The translations under genes and the position numbers were made by a program. Of a stretch of 64,000 nt of DNA, positions 26,634 to 35,747 are shown one piece after another (within the stretch, counting starts at the first letter, position 1; each line of letters opens with the position of its first letter). The notes under the pieces were generated by a model. That model did not search any database, was not told where the DNA came from, and saw nothing but the letters and a program-made list of their open reading frames with translations. Origin of the DNA: Pyrinomonadaceae bacterium (GTDB lineage: Bacteria > Acidobacteriota > Blastocatellia > Pyrinomonadales > Pyrinomonadaceae); the NCBI GenBank assembly GCA_017983495.1, contig JAGOBH010000002.1, positions 682,001 to 746,000 of the forward strand. Reading direction: 5' to 3'.

Positions 26634-27566
26634 ATGACAGTTGAAAAGATTGGACTTTTAGGCGTTCCGCTCGGTTTCGGTGCGGGTCAAACAGGCAGCG
26701 AACTTGGCGTTAACGCAATGCGGCTCTCCAAGGTTCGCGGCAGCAGCCTTTCCGAACACATCCGATCGATGGGCGTCGGCGTGACTGACCACGGAGACGC
26801 CGCCATCGTCAAGCCATCTGAAACGATCGAAGGCGATAACCCAAAACATCTTGCCGAAATGCTCGCCTCGAGCGGCAACATCATTAGCGAGATCACCAAG
26901 ATCCTTGATTCGGGCGAATTGCCCGTAATTCTCGGCGGCGACCACGCGATAGCTATCCCGACGTTTTCGGCGATCGCATCGCATTACCGCAGCCGCGGCA
27001 CCGAGATCGGCCTGATCTGGTTCGATGCTCACGCCGATATCAATACGCCTGAGTCTTCGCCATCGGGCAATATCCACGGCATGCCGCTTGCCGTCATTCT
27101 CGGCCACGGCAACGCCGAACTCGTTAATCTGTGCGGTTATTCTCCCAAGCTGGATCCGCAGTATTTCGCCCACATCGGTGCCCGCGACGTCGATCCCGGC
27201 GAACGAGCTCAGATCGAGAAACTCGGGCTTCGCGACCGCTTTTTTACGATGAGCGACATCGACAGCCGCGGCATGGCCGCCTGTGTAGCAGATGCCATCG
27301 ATATTGCCTCGCGTGCACCAGGCGGTTATGCCGTGACGTTTGACATCGACATGATCGACCCGCGGTTCGCTCCCGGTTCCGGCACCCTCGTCCGCGGCGG
27401 CGCCACCTACCGCGAAGCCCACCTCGCCCTCGAAATGATCGCCGCCCGCGGCGGTATGCGTTCTTTCGAGATCGTCGAGGTCAATCCGCTATTAGATCAG
27501 AGCAACATCACCGTCGAACTAGCCTGCGAACTGATCCTTTCGGCATTGGGTAAGACGATCTTGTAG
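26634..27566 (+). CDS. rocF: Arginase
   Basis: 310 residues. Manganese ligands are H104 (GGDHAIAIP), D131, H133 and D135 (DAHADINTP) and D237/D239 (DIDMIDP). SGNIHGMPLA is the arginase signature that separates it from agmatinase. It hydrolyses L-arginine to ornithine and urea. It follows HPr by 26 bases in the same direction, so it may share control with the PTS genes. It also depends on manganese, whose export is handled by the terC operon in this window. Confidence 0.93.
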   Translation: MTVEKIGLLGVPLGFGAGQTGSELGVNAMRLSKVRGSSLSEHIRSMGVGVTDHGDAAIVKPSETIEGDNPKHLAEMLASSGNIISEITKILDSGELPVILGGDHAIAIPTFSAIASHYRSRGTEIGLIWFDAHADINTPESSPSGNIHGMPLAVILGHGNAELVNLCGYSPKLDPQYFAHIGARDVDPGERAQIEKLGLRDRFFTMSDIDSRGMAACVADAIDIASRAPGGYAVTFDIDMIDPRFAPGSGTLVRGGATYREAHLALEMIAARGGMRSFEIVEVNPLLDQSNITVELACELILSALGKTIL

Positions 27567-27647
27567 TTTGGTCGGTTGGCGTTAGTTGAATGTCATTTTC
27601 CCTGTCTGACATCGAGCGAAGTGTGGTTACAAACATATAGGTTAGAA

Positions 27648-28226
27648 ATGAGATCAATTTTGTTTGTCGTCGGAATTTGTCTTTTGATTGCGGGCTTCTC
27701 GGAGACTAGTTTGGCGAAGCCTTGGAAAGGCATCCATCCTCTAAAAACGACGCGTGCTGAGGTGGCACAACTCTTGGGCCCATCTACTGGGATCGACGAA
27801 TATCAGCGTGCTATCTACCCCCACAGCGATGGAATCGTGAAGATAAGTTGGAAACGTCCTGATTGTATATCGAAAGATTTTCTATGGAGCGAAAGGGAAG
27901 CTGATGACAAGGCTCTCGTGTACCAGATTACACTTGAGCCGAAAGCCCGCCTCGAATCCATTGAGGAATACGAAAAGCCTGAGCCTACCCCTAAAGAAAA
28001 GGAGGACATTAAGACAGTTTATAAGCGGTGGTTGGACCAAGATGTTAACTGTCTGATGGGCGAAGGCAGTTCCGCTTGCTCGATTTCCAGTAGTCGAACA
28101 GGTTTTGGTTACGGCAATTCGTCACAATCTGGCGTCACAGAAATTAATTATTTCGCGACCAAGGAAGAAACAGAGGCTTTTCTGTCGGTCCTTAAACCTT
28201 GCGTGGACAAGGCTTTGATGTCCTAA
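27648..28226 (+). CDS. Small secreted protein of unknown function
   Basis: About 192 residues from the ATG at 27648, which gives a signal peptide (SILFVVGICLLIAGFSETSL). An upstream ATG at 27576 would add 24 unrelated residues. The mature part begins WKGIHPLKTTRAEVAQLLG, a pattern like BamE/SmpA-type small domains in which a helix measures out a repeat. A pair of cysteines is present (C in VNCLMG and SACSIS). It is AT-richer than its neighbours. Not recognised further. Confidence 0.6.
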   Translation: MRSILFVVGICLLIAGFSETSLAKPWKGIHPLKTTRAEVAQLLGPSTGIDEYQRAIYPHSDGIVKISWKRPDCISKDFLWSEREADDKALVYQITLEPKARLESIEEYEKPEPTPKEKEDIKTVYKRWLDQDVNCLMGEGSSACSISSSRTGFGYGNSSQSGVTEINYFATKEETEAFLSVLKPCVDKALMS

Positions 28227-28238
28227 AAACCATCCTTT

Positions 28239-28988
28239 TCATCGATTCAACTGAAATATCACATACACCTTTTCCTCGATCTCGATCTTGCCTAGGGCGA
28301 AGGTGATCTGGCTGACGAATGGGTTTGTTGGGGTCTCGATCTTGCCCGTTTCGGGGTCGCCCATGCCGTCGCCGCTGCCATTGCCTGAACCGTAGCCGGT
28401 ATCGAACGCGGGTGAATCGGCACCTTCTTCTCTGATGACATACGCTGTGCCGACGGTTTGGCCGAGCTGTTGGGCGTATGATCGGGCCTTTACCTGAGCA
28501 TTTCTAACGGCCATTGCCCGCACCTGTTCCTGATACTTCTGCATCTGACTATTCCCGATGCTGATGGCGACCACGCGGTTCACTCCGGCATCGATTGCTT
28601 TTGAAAGAAAAGTATCGATCTTATCGAGGTCTTTTAGCGTGATGAATATCCGTTTTATCACCTCGTAACCAATAAGTACGCGAGCGGCACGCGGGTCCTT
28701 CGTAGCGGCATATTGCGGCGTCATCGTCAGGCTGTCTGTCTGGATATCATCATCACCGATCTGAAATGCTTTAGCGGCAGCAAGCGCCTTTGCGGCACGT
28801 GAGTCGTTTGCCCGCTTGGCAACGGAAAGGTCTTTGTCTGCCGTTACCACTTCAAAGGTGAAAACGACCTGGTCCGGCGAAATACTCATCTTCGCCTCGC
28901 CCGCAACCGAGACCGATGGCCGGACAGTTTGCGTATACGACGACGTGACGACAATGACGCACAAAATGGCGGTTAAAAGTAGCTTCAT
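28239..28988 (-). CDS. SIMPL domain protein (DUF541)
   Basis: 249 residues with a signal peptide. The SIMPL fold is visible in SVAGEAKMSISPDQVVFTFE, the RANDSRAAKALAAAK helix and MAVRNAQVKARSYAQQLG. Family members are periplasmic or outer-membrane proteins; some are tied to oxidative stress, but the biochemical role is not known. It is convergent with the small secreted gene at 27648 (12 bases apart). Confidence 0.85.
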   Translation of the reverse strand: MKLLLTAILCVIVVTSSYTQTVRPSVSVAGEAKMSISPDQVVFTFEVVTADKDLSVAKRANDSRAAKALAAAKAFQIGDDDIQTDSLTMTPQYAATKDPRAARVLIGYEVIKRIFITLKDLDKIDTFLSKAIDAGVNRVVAISIGNSQMQKYQEQVRAMAVRNAQVKARSYAQQLGQTVGTAYVIREEGADSPAFDTGYGSGNGSGDGMGDPETGKIETPTNPFVSQITFALGKIEIEEKVYVIFQLNR

Positions 28989-29034
28989 ACCGCGTTAGTA
29001 GCCTGGCATCGGGGAATGGTTGTTTCTGGCAAAT

Positions 29035-30261
29035 CTATTCCGGTCGGTCTTGCTGGGGAGCAAAGGCCATAAAGTCGATGGAGAAGCGGCGAGTGTAGGT
29101 CTCTAGGAGCTCTTTCATGCGTTCTATTTTGGGCGAACGCAGAACAAGTGCGACGTGGTGTTCAACATCCGCTCTAAAGCAGATCTCGGGATCGGTATAA
29201 GCTGACGTATCGGGGCGTTCCTGCTTCGCGAGCGAAACGACGATACCGCCGTATTCAAACCGCGTCTGTTTAGGGGCGGAAACGTGCTTACCGTCCGCCA
29301 TCTCGATCTTAGCCCACTCGCGCCAGATATTTAACCCGCTCGCGGCCTCGAAAGCCTCCGCCGTAAACGCGCCGCCGACGCGGGCACCGACCTCCAAAAA
29401 GTAGAACTCGCCGTTCATTTTGCTCTTAATGAACTCCGCGTGCGTCACACCGTTTTCAAAACCAAAAGCACTCAGGACCTTCTGATTCGCATTGAGAAGC
29501 TGTTTTTGTTCCGTCGAACCGTATTCGATCGTATGCGAGGTCGAAACGCCGCCGTTTACCGTTACCTCAAGCGGCGAGATGCCGTATTGGTTGGCGCATG
29601 CTACGACGGCCTTTCCGCCGACGACAAGCGAATCAACGTGAAAGATCTCACCTTCGATAAATTCCTCCATAAGGTAAGCATCGGACCGATCCGCCAGACT
29701 CTCGTTTTCATTGAGGCTGTCGTTCAACCGCCACACCTGTTCGGATTTATAAACCTTTTTGATCCCGATCGCCGAAGCATCGGCCCGCGGCTTTATGACC
29801 CACGGAGCCTTGACCCGCTCCATAAATTCTCCGATATCCTGATAATTGAGCAGATGCACGAAGTCGGCTTGCCGGATGCCTGACTGTGCAGCCTGTCGCC
29901 GCATCGCGAGTTTATCCCTGAATAGCCGAGCCTGAGAGCTGACCATGCCCGGCAATCCAAAATGCTCACGCAAACGGCCGGCGGTGATAACATCGCCCTC
30001 TTCCAACGCTACAATGTGGGTCGGTTTGTCTGTTTGGGCAAGCTTGGTCGCCGAGCGCAGAAAAGACGCTATCGTGCCATTGTCGTCGACAGGAATAACG
30101 CCGTCCAGGCTTTCTCGAGCCCAATCGTCGTTGAGCTTTACCTCTCGTGTAAGCAGAAAAACGCGATGCCCAAGGCTTTTGCATTCACGAATAAAGTCAT
30201 TACCCTTGAAATAGCTCGCCAGGCAAAATACCGTATTGATTTGAAAGGGCCGCTTAGCCAT
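29035..30261 (-). CDS. ATP-grasp family ligase
   Basis: 408 residues. A Rossmann-like N-domain (FCLASYFKGNDFIRECKSLG) precedes an ATP-grasp domain: PWVIKPRADASAIGIKKV (nucleotide lysine), YLMEEFIEGEIFHVDSLV and FYFLEVGARVGGAF with the metal-binding Glu. Such enzymes form peptide-like bonds by acyl-phosphate chemistry. The substrate is not evident. It is divergent from ddl, another ATP-grasp enzyme, 232 bases away; this may be chance. Confidence 0.82.
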   Translation of the reverse strand: MAKRPFQINTVFCLASYFKGNDFIRECKSLGHRVFLLTREVKLNDDWARESLDGVIPVDDNGTIASFLRSATKLAQTDKPTHIVALEEGDVITAGRLREHFGLPGMVSSQARLFRDKLAMRRQAAQSGIRQADFVHLLNYQDIGEFMERVKAPWVIKPRADASAIGIKKVYKSEQVWRLNDSLNENESLADRSDAYLMEEFIEGEIFHVDSLVVGGKAVVACANQYGISPLEVTVNGGVSTSHTIEYGSTEQKQLLNANQKVLSAFGFENGVTHAEFIKSKMNGEFYFLEVGARVGGAFTAEAFEAASGLNIWREWAKIEMADGKHVSAPKQTRFEYGGIVVSLAKQERPDTSAYTDPEICFRADVEHHVALVLRSPKIERMKELLETYTRRFSIDFMAFAPQQDRPE

Positions 30262-30493
30262 TACGAACTATTTTCTCCAATTTCTCCGAGGTTACCCAAT
30301 TATTACCCTTTCAGAATTTATGCTCAAGGCCGTGAGCCCCTTAAAGGCATTTACCACTGGTGTTTTTCGCATTAAGGCCGTTCTCGTAAATTGCAACTCA
30401 ACTAGCTAGGTACTAAAATCATACATTCTGTTAGAACCTCTGGGTTCTCAGACGGATTACACGCAACCCTCGCTCCCGGAGCACACTGGACAC

Positions 30494-31666
30494 ATGAAAA
30501 CACGCGTTGGAGTTATTTTTGGCGGTCGGTCGGGCGAGCATGAGATCTCGATCCGGTCGGCACGGACGGTAATTGAGCAGATCGATCACGAAAAATACGA
30601 TGTCGTGCCGATAGCGATCGGCAATGATGGCGGGTGGCTATCGCCGGCATCGGCTCTTGCATTATTTCCGGAGGAAACGCAGAGGCTATTTGTCGAACGG
30701 TTTGGCACTCCATCGAATGAACTACTCCAGTTGTCCGGCGATGCGACGGTCGGAGGCTTTACGATCGATAGTCGGAACGCAGGCAGCTTGCCTGCGTCCG
30801 GTGATATCAATTCGTCGCCGCAGGCCGGCAGCCTGCGTTCCGCCATTGACGTCATTTTTCCGGTACTCCACGGCACGTACGGCGAAGACGGCACCATCCA
30901 GGGCCTGTTCGAGATGGCGGATATTGCGTACGTCGGGTGCGGCGTGCTGAGCAGTTCGTGCGGGATGGACAAGGTCTTTATGAAGACGCTCTTTCGCGAC
31001 GCCGGGCTGCCGATGTGCAATTACGTCTGGTTTCTCCGCAGCGAATGGGAAACGAACGCTGCGGCCGTCGTACCACAGGTTGAGGCGAAGATCGGTTATC
31101 CGTGCTTTGTAAAGCCCGCGAATATGGGCTCTTCTGTCGGCGTTTCGCGTGCCGATGATGCGGAAAGCCTGCGTGTCGCGATCTCGCTTGCCGCTCAGTA
31201 CGACCGCAAGATCATTGTCGAAGAGGGCCTTGCGATGCGTGAGATCGAGTGTGCCGTCATCGGCAACGACACCCCGCAGGCGAGCCTGCCCGGCGAGTAC
31301 ATCATCCGTGACGCGACAAAGGCGTTTCTCGATTACACCGAAAAATATTCGGGCACGGGCAATAATGAGTTTGTCGTGCCGGCACCGGTGTCCGATGAGC
31401 TTGTCAAAAAGATCCAGCAGCTTGCGGTCTCAGCGTTCAAATCCATTGACGGCTCGGGTCTCGCCCGCGTCGATTTCTTCCTGCGAAACGACAACGGAGC
31501 ACTTCTCGTCAACGAGATCAATACTATGCCCGGTCTTACCGACGCCTCAGGCTTCCCCAAAATGTGGGCCGGCACCGGCAAGGCATTTCCGCACGTGATC
31601 GAAGAGCTCATCCAACTCGCCATCGAACGGCATAAGGATAAAAAAAGGAACAAGACGAGTAAATAG
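30494..31666 (+). CDS. ddl: D-alanine--D-alanine ligase with an in-frame repeat insert
   Basis: 390 residues, about 20-30 longer than usual. N-domain: VIFGGRSGEHEISIRSA; ATP-grasp: GYPCFVKPANMGSSVGVS, the serine loop, EEGLAMREIECAVIGN and LLVNEINTMPGLT with the metal ligands. It joins two D-alanines for peptidoglycan precursors. Residues about 94-116 (NAGSLPASGD, then PQAGSLRS) are encoded by a palindromic DNA element just before the conserved strand DVIFPVLHGTYGEDG, where relatives have a short loop. The rest looks functional. Confidence 0.94.
   Translation: MKTRVGVIFGGRSGEHEISIRSARTVIEQIDHEKYDVVPIAIGNDGGWLSPASALALFPEETQRLFVERFGTPSNELLQLSGDATVGGFTIDSRNAGSLPASGDINSSPQAGSLRSAIDVIFPVLHGTYGEDGTIQGLFEMADIAYVGCGVLSSSCGMDKVFMKTLFRDAGLPMCNYVWFLRSEWETNAAAVVPQVEAKIGYPCFVKPANMGSSVGVSRADDAESLRVAISLAAQYDRKIIVEEGLAMREIECAVIGNDTPQASLPGEYIIRDATKAFLDYTEKYSGTGNNEFVVPAPVSDELVKKIQQLAVSAFKSIDGSGLARVDFFLRNDNGALLVNEINTMPGLTDASGFPKMWAGTGKAFPHVIEELIQLAIERHKDKKRNKTSK
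30774..30841. repeat. Palindromic repeat element inserted in ddl
   Basis: Two adjacent hairpin-forming halves (30774-30801 and about 30817-30841). The ends are exact 11-base inverted repeats, GGAACGCAGGC (30774-30784) and GCCTGCGTTCC (30831-30841). The element is about 68 bases and keeps the ddl frame open. Confidence 0.8.
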
Positions 31667-31675
31667 AGGGTCAAG

Positions 31676-31698
31676 GAACGCGGCATCTGGCCGCGTTC
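31676..31698. terminator. Hairpin between convergent ddl and LysR genes
   Basis: A 9-bp perfect stem (31676-31684 with 31690-31698), followed on the plus strand by a short T-rich stretch. It lies in the 38-base gap between convergent genes and could stop transcription from either side. Confidence 0.5.
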
Positions 31699-31704
31699 GT
31701 CATT

Positions 31705-32592
31705 TTAGGCACACGATTCGTGGAAGATCCCGCGAAGCCAGCGGTGCACCGGGTCGGCATCGAGCCGCGGGTGCCAGAGCAGAGAGATGGCGATCTCGGG
31801 TGTCTCAAAAGGCAACGCAAAAGTGAACATTCCATCGCGGAGCTCTCCAGTATGGCGTTCGGGAACAGTCGCGGTGAGATCGGAGCCGCGTGCCAACGCT
31901 ACGGCGGTCGAAAACCCGCCAACGATCGTAATGATATTGCGTTCAAAGCCAAATGAGACGAGAATTTCGTCGATCGGCCCTCTATCCAGCCCTCTCCGCG
32001 AAACCTGGATATGTTTGCCCGCGGCGTAACGTTCAACGGTAATATCGCCTTCGGACAGTTCGTGGCCCATCCGCACGACGCCGACAAAACGGTCGCGAAA
32101 CAACATCTGTGCTCGCACCTCAGGACCCAGCGAACTTCCGACGACGCCAGTTTCGAGATCCACGGCCGCGTCCCGCAGAGCGGCACTCTCCTTGTTCGAC
32201 TTTTGAACGAAGCATAGCATAACGCCCGGCGCTTCCTTGCCGACACGAGCGATCAATGCCGGGCCAAAATTCTCAACAAATCCTTCGCTAGTTCGTATCG
32301 TAAATGTCCGTTCGATCTGCTTCAGATCCGGCACTTCTGCCGGCCGCAAAACCGCCGTTGATTCCTGCACGAGCGTCGCCACCCGTGCTCGTAGTTCGAT
32401 CGCCCTCGGCGTCGGCACAAGGCCGCGTCCGGCCCTTACTAGCAACGGATCGCCGGTCGTCTGTCTCAGGCGGGCCAGCGAGCGGCTCATCGCCGACGGG
32501 CTTAGACCCAATCTCCTTGCGGCACCGACGACGCTGCCTTCGGCGAGAACGGCATCGAGTGTAAATAACAGATTCAGGTCAGGGTTCGACAT
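31705..32592 (-). CDS. LysR family transcriptional regulator
   Basis: About 295 residues from ATG 32592. The upstream extension to 32712 would overlap the divergent MFS gene and adds 40 non-conserved residues. The winged helix is LLFTLDAVLAEGSVVGAARR, then LSPSAMSRSLARLR, and the effector-binding domain follows. It is divergent from the MFS gene with about 94 bases between, the standard layout of a LysR regulator and its target. Effector unknown. Confidence 0.9.
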   Translation of the reverse strand: MSNPDLNLLFTLDAVLAEGSVVGAARRLGLSPSAMSRSLARLRQTTGDPLLVRAGRGLVPTPRAIELRARVATLVQESTAVLRPAEVPDLKQIERTFTIRTSEGFVENFGPALIARVGKEAPGVMLCFVQKSNKESAALRDAAVDLETGVVGSSLGPEVRAQMLFRDRFVGVVRMGHELSEGDITVERYAAGKHIQVSRRGLDRGPIDEILVSFGFERNIITIVGGFSTAVALARGSDLTATVPERHTGELRDGMFTFALPFETPEIAISLLWHPRLDADPVHRWLRGIFHESCA

Positions 32593-32620
32593 GCTTCGAC
32601 TATGATAACACATAGCGTCG

Positions 32621-32640
32621 TATGCATCTATATAGTGCAA
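32621..32640. promoter_or_regulatory. Candidate operator between LysR and MFS genes
   Basis: The divergent intergenic region contains TGCA repeated on both sides of the palindrome CTATATAG. This is a dyad of the size LysR proteins bind. It is weak evidence: the outer arms are offset by one base. Confidence 0.3.
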
Positions 32641-32685
32641 CCCGTGTGTCTTCCGCCATGGTGTAATTTCACGGATAATTGATCT

Positions 32686-34188
32686 ATGAACAAAAGAGAT
32701 ACCAATAGTCATTTACATCGTCCGGCCGAGAGCGAGCCGCTTGCACCCCATATTCGTTGGGCTCTAGTCGGCCTTTGTTTGTCGATGCTGATGCCGTCGC
32801 TCGACACGAGCATCGCAAACGCGGGTTTGCCGAGCATGGCCACCGCTCTCGATGCTTCCTTCCAATCCGTTCAATGGATCGTGCTCGCATATCTGCTCGC
32901 GATTACCACGATTATCGTCAGCGTCGGACGGCTCGGTGATCTTGTCGGCCGTCGGCGTCTATTGCTCTTCGGCATAGGCCTATTTACCGTCGCGTCGTTT
33001 TTATGCGGAGCGGCTCCGACAATATGGGTGCTGATCGTGGCGAGAGCACTGCAGGGTCTCGGTGCGGCCATCATGATGTCGCTTACGGTAGCTGTGGTCC
33101 GGGAAACGGTTCCGTCGGAAAGGCTTGGTAGTTCGATCGGGCTGTTAGGTACGATGTCCGCGATCGGTACAAGCCTCGGCCCGTCGCTTGGCGGCATTCT
33201 GATCGCCGGATTTGGCTGGCGGTCGATCTTTTTCGTAAACGTTCCCATCGGCGTCTTGAACTACCTGCTTGCACGTCGATTTCTGCCCGCCGACCGGGTC
33301 GCAGCCAAAACGGGCAGATCCCACCGATTCGACATCCCGGGTACCGTAACGCTTGGCCTCACGCTTGCGGCCTACGCGCTGGCGATGACCGTCGGCAAAG
33401 GCAGCTTTGGCACCGCAAATACCTTATTACTGGCTGCCGGAATGGTTGGCCTCGCAGCATTCGTACTCATTGAAACGAGAGTGTCTTCGCCGCTGATCAA
33501 CCTGACGACGTTTCGCAACAGGGAATTGAGAACGGGGCTCACCACCAGTGCGCTTGTGTCGACCGTGATGATGGCGACCCTCGTGGTCGGCCCGTTCTAT
33601 CTTACGCGAGGGCTTGGGCTTGACACGATGTTCGCCGGCGTCGCTCTGTCGGTCGGGCCGCTATTTGCCGCGATCGCCGGAGTCCCGGCCGGCAAGCTCG
33701 TCGACCGCTTTGGTGCACAAAAAATGATCGTCACGGGGCTCGCGGGAATAGGCATCGGGGCGTTAGCCGTTTCGCTTTTGCCGCCGGTATTAGGCGTTGC
33801 CGGATACATCACCCCGATAATTGTCATGACATCGAGCTATGCACTCTTTCAGGCGGCGAACAACACATCGATAATGTACGGGGCAGGTGCCGAGGAGCGT
33901 GGAGTGATCTCGGGAATGCTCAGCCTTTCACGGAATCTCGGGCTGATAACGGGAGCATCGGTGATGGGGGCAATATTTGCGTTCGCATCGGCCCTAACCG
34001 AAACAACGGGAGCTGAATCCGATTCGGTAGCAATCGGAATGCGAACCACGTTCGGCGTAGCGACGGGACTGATAGTCCTGGCTTTCGTTGCGGTGACGGC
34101 GAGTCGATGGTCCCACAAGAAGGATTCACGCCAAAGTAATGAGGTCGCGGAACCCTCATCTGACAGTGCACTTGTGACCAGTTCTTAG
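32686..34188 (+). CDS. MFS transporter, DHA2 (EmrB/QacA-like) type
   Basis: 500 residues with 14 predicted membrane helices. Family motifs include LDTSIANAGLPSMATAL (motif D1 region), GRLGDLVGRRRLLLFGIGLF (motif A) and ARALQGLGAAIMMSLTVAVV (motif C neighbourhood). It is a proton-driven exporter of drugs or metabolites in the inner membrane. No EmrA-like adaptor adjoins. Probably regulated by the divergent LysR protein. Confidence 0.9.
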   Translation: MNKRDTNSHLHRPAESEPLAPHIRWALVGLCLSMLMPSLDTSIANAGLPSMATALDASFQSVQWIVLAYLLAITTIIVSVGRLGDLVGRRRLLLFGIGLFTVASFLCGAAPTIWVLIVARALQGLGAAIMMSLTVAVVRETVPSERLGSSIGLLGTMSAIGTSLGPSLGGILIAGFGWRSIFFVNVPIGVLNYLLARRFLPADRVAAKTGRSHRFDIPGTVTLGLTLAAYALAMTVGKGSFGTANTLLLAAGMVGLAAFVLIETRVSSPLINLTTFRNRELRTGLTTSALVSTVMMATLVVGPFYLTRGLGLDTMFAGVALSVGPLFAAIAGVPAGKLVDRFGAQKMIVTGLAGIGIGALAVSLLPPVLGVAGYITPIIVMTSSYALFQAANNTSIMYGAGAEERGVISGMLSLSRNLGLITGASVMGAIFAFASALTETTGAESDSVAIGMRTTFGVATGLIVLAFVAVTASRWSHKKDSRQSNEVAEPSSDSALVTSS

Positions 34189-34237
34189 AATTTAGGGCCT
34201 TCTAATCACTGAGATCGACATTTGAGAGTTATAAGCG

Positions 34238-34266
34238 AAAGGAGCCGGCGTTTGCCGGCTCCTTTT
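34238..34266. terminator. Bidirectional intrinsic terminator
   Basis: A perfect 12-bp stem, AAAGGAGCCGGC with GCCGGCTCCTTT, around a GTTT loop and flanked by A on the left and T on the right. It lies between the convergent MFS and small secreted genes and would serve both strands. Confidence 0.85.
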
Positions 34267-34284
34267 ACGTTAGGAATTCCTTTT

Positions 34285-34695
34285 TTACCTGAAGCTGACT
34301 CGCAGCTTATAGTTAGCGGTCGGGTGGGCGACGACGTAGATATAATAGTCGCCGGTTTCGGGTATTCTACCGTTCCATTTGTCCTCAAGATAGGTGGTCT
34401 GGCCAAACCTGACCATCTCGCCGCCGTAGAAATTGGCGGATCTGCTTACCTTGAACTCCGCTTTGTTATTTTCTACTTTTTCCCATGTGATCTGAACACT
34501 CATCCGCTGGCCTTTTCGAGCCTTGATCACATAGCTGTCGTGAGCCTCGCCGCCGATCATGCCAGATACCGTAGTAGGCCCGTTAAGCCGCTTTTTTGGC
34601 GTCGTGTCTTCCTGTGCGGCGGCCACGCCGGCACCGATCGTCAAAATGGTCATTGCCAATAGCCCCAAGGCCGCACTTTTCAAAACTTTATGCAT
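34285..34695 (-). CDS. Small secreted beta-sandwich protein (PPC-like)
   Basis: 136 residues. A signal peptide ends near residue 27 (GAGVAAAQ). The mature part resembles bacterial pre-peptidase C-terminal type beta domains (SYVIKARKGQRMSVQITW, then ETGDYYIYVVAHPTANYKL). These occur as accessory or stabilising domains in secreted proteins; here it stands alone. Function unknown. Confidence 0.7.
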   Translation of the reverse strand: MHKVLKSAALGLLAMTILTIGAGVAAAQEDTTPKKRLNGPTTVSGMIGGEAHDSYVIKARKGQRMSVQITWEKVENNKAEFKVSRSANFYGGEMVRFGQTTYLEDKWNGRIPETGDYYIYVVAHPTANYKLRVSFR

Positions 34696-34819
34696 TTTTC
34701 ATCTCCTGGTCTGATATGAGTTCGAAAATTCTTCCGCCAAAATACGGCGCAACTGCCGGTAAACGATACAGTTCGCTTTTGGATGCCATTAGTGCGGATT
34801 ATGGTGGCTTATTATTTTT

Positions 34820-35722
34820 CTATTTTTTCGGGGCGTTGTACCCCTTGCGTGTGCGGATCGTTAGGCCTGATTTTGCAACTCTCACCTCGATCGATCGGAA
34901 CTTGCCGTCTTTCTTGGTATTTGTCGGTGTGTAGGCGATCGTGTATTGGCTGCCGAGTTCCTGGACGATCTGCTTGAAGGCGTTTCGCATCGCCGGGCCG
35001 CCAGGTGAGGCGACAAAAGTGCCGCCCGATTTGGATGCGTAGTTTTTCAGTACGCCCTGATTCTGGGCGCGGTCGGCGCCGCGTTCCTCGGGCGATGACA
35101 TATCGATCGTGTAGATGGTCGCGTTTGCCGCGATGGCCGCCTTGAGGGCCGCGTCGGACGATTTGCCGCTGTTTGTGTCGGCTCCGTCCGACAGAACGAT
35201 GATTGCCCTGCGTTTTTCAGTACGCGTGCTCAGTAGCGACGCAGCCTTGAAAATGGCGTCGTTGAGGGCCGTCATCCCGTTGGCCTTGAGGTCAAATATC
35301 GATTCGGCGATGTCACGGCTGTTCGAAAAATCCTGGACCATCTTGACGTTAGCGTCAAAACGGTAAATGGCGGCAAAATCTTCACCCCGCAGCCCGTAGA
35401 GAAACTCGATCGCCGCCGAACGCGCCATGCTGACGCGTTGTTCCATGCTGCCCGAAGTGTCGAGCAATATCACCGCGGCGAACGGCGTCGATTCGGCGGC
35501 AAATATATCGATCGGCTGTTCGACGCCATCCTCGAACACTGTGAACTGCTTTTGAGTGAGTCCCGTCACGGCACGGCCGGCGGCATCTGTCACGGCAGCA
35601 TTTAGCAGCACGATCGACGAATCGACCGTTATGACATCGTCATCCTTAACCTGTGCGTGGATCGCGGCAGCCGAAGCAAAAATATAGAGTGCGAGCAGGG
35701 CAACTTTGTAGCGTCGATGCAT
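34820..35722 (-). CDS. Secreted VWA domain protein, acidobacterial VWFA-related family
   Basis: 300 residues with signal peptide. A short N-terminal beta domain (VDSSIVLLNAAVTDAAGRAV, LTQKQFTVFEDGVEQ) precedes a von Willebrand A domain with the metal site DTSGSM near residue 90, a Thr at MTALND and an Asp at LSDGADTNSG. The combination matches the VWFA-related family that is highly expanded in Acidobacteria. Probably periplasmic or surface protein-protein contacts. The gene starts a group of three small minus-strand secreted proteins. Confidence 0.85.
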   Translation of the reverse strand: MHRRYKVALLALYIFASAAAIHAQVKDDDVITVDSSIVLLNAAVTDAAGRAVTGLTQKQFTVFEDGVEQPIDIFAAESTPFAAVILLDTSGSMEQRVSMARSAAIEFLYGLRGEDFAAIYRFDANVKMVQDFSNSRDIAESIFDLKANGMTALNDAIFKAASLLSTRTEKRRAIIVLSDGADTNSGKSSDAALKAAIAANATIYTIDMSSPEERGADRAQNQGVLKNYASKSGGTFVASPGGPAMRNAFKQIVQELGSQYTIAYTPTNTKKDGKFRSIEVRVAKSGLTIRTRKGYNAPKK

Positions 35723-35747
35723 CCGTGTTCTAGTCTATCTGATCAGA

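Noticed and set aside
26658..27422. 254-residue open frame antisense to arginase
   Set aside because: Wholly inside a clearly conserved gene on the other strand; low-information composition typical of a shadow frame in GC-rich DNA.
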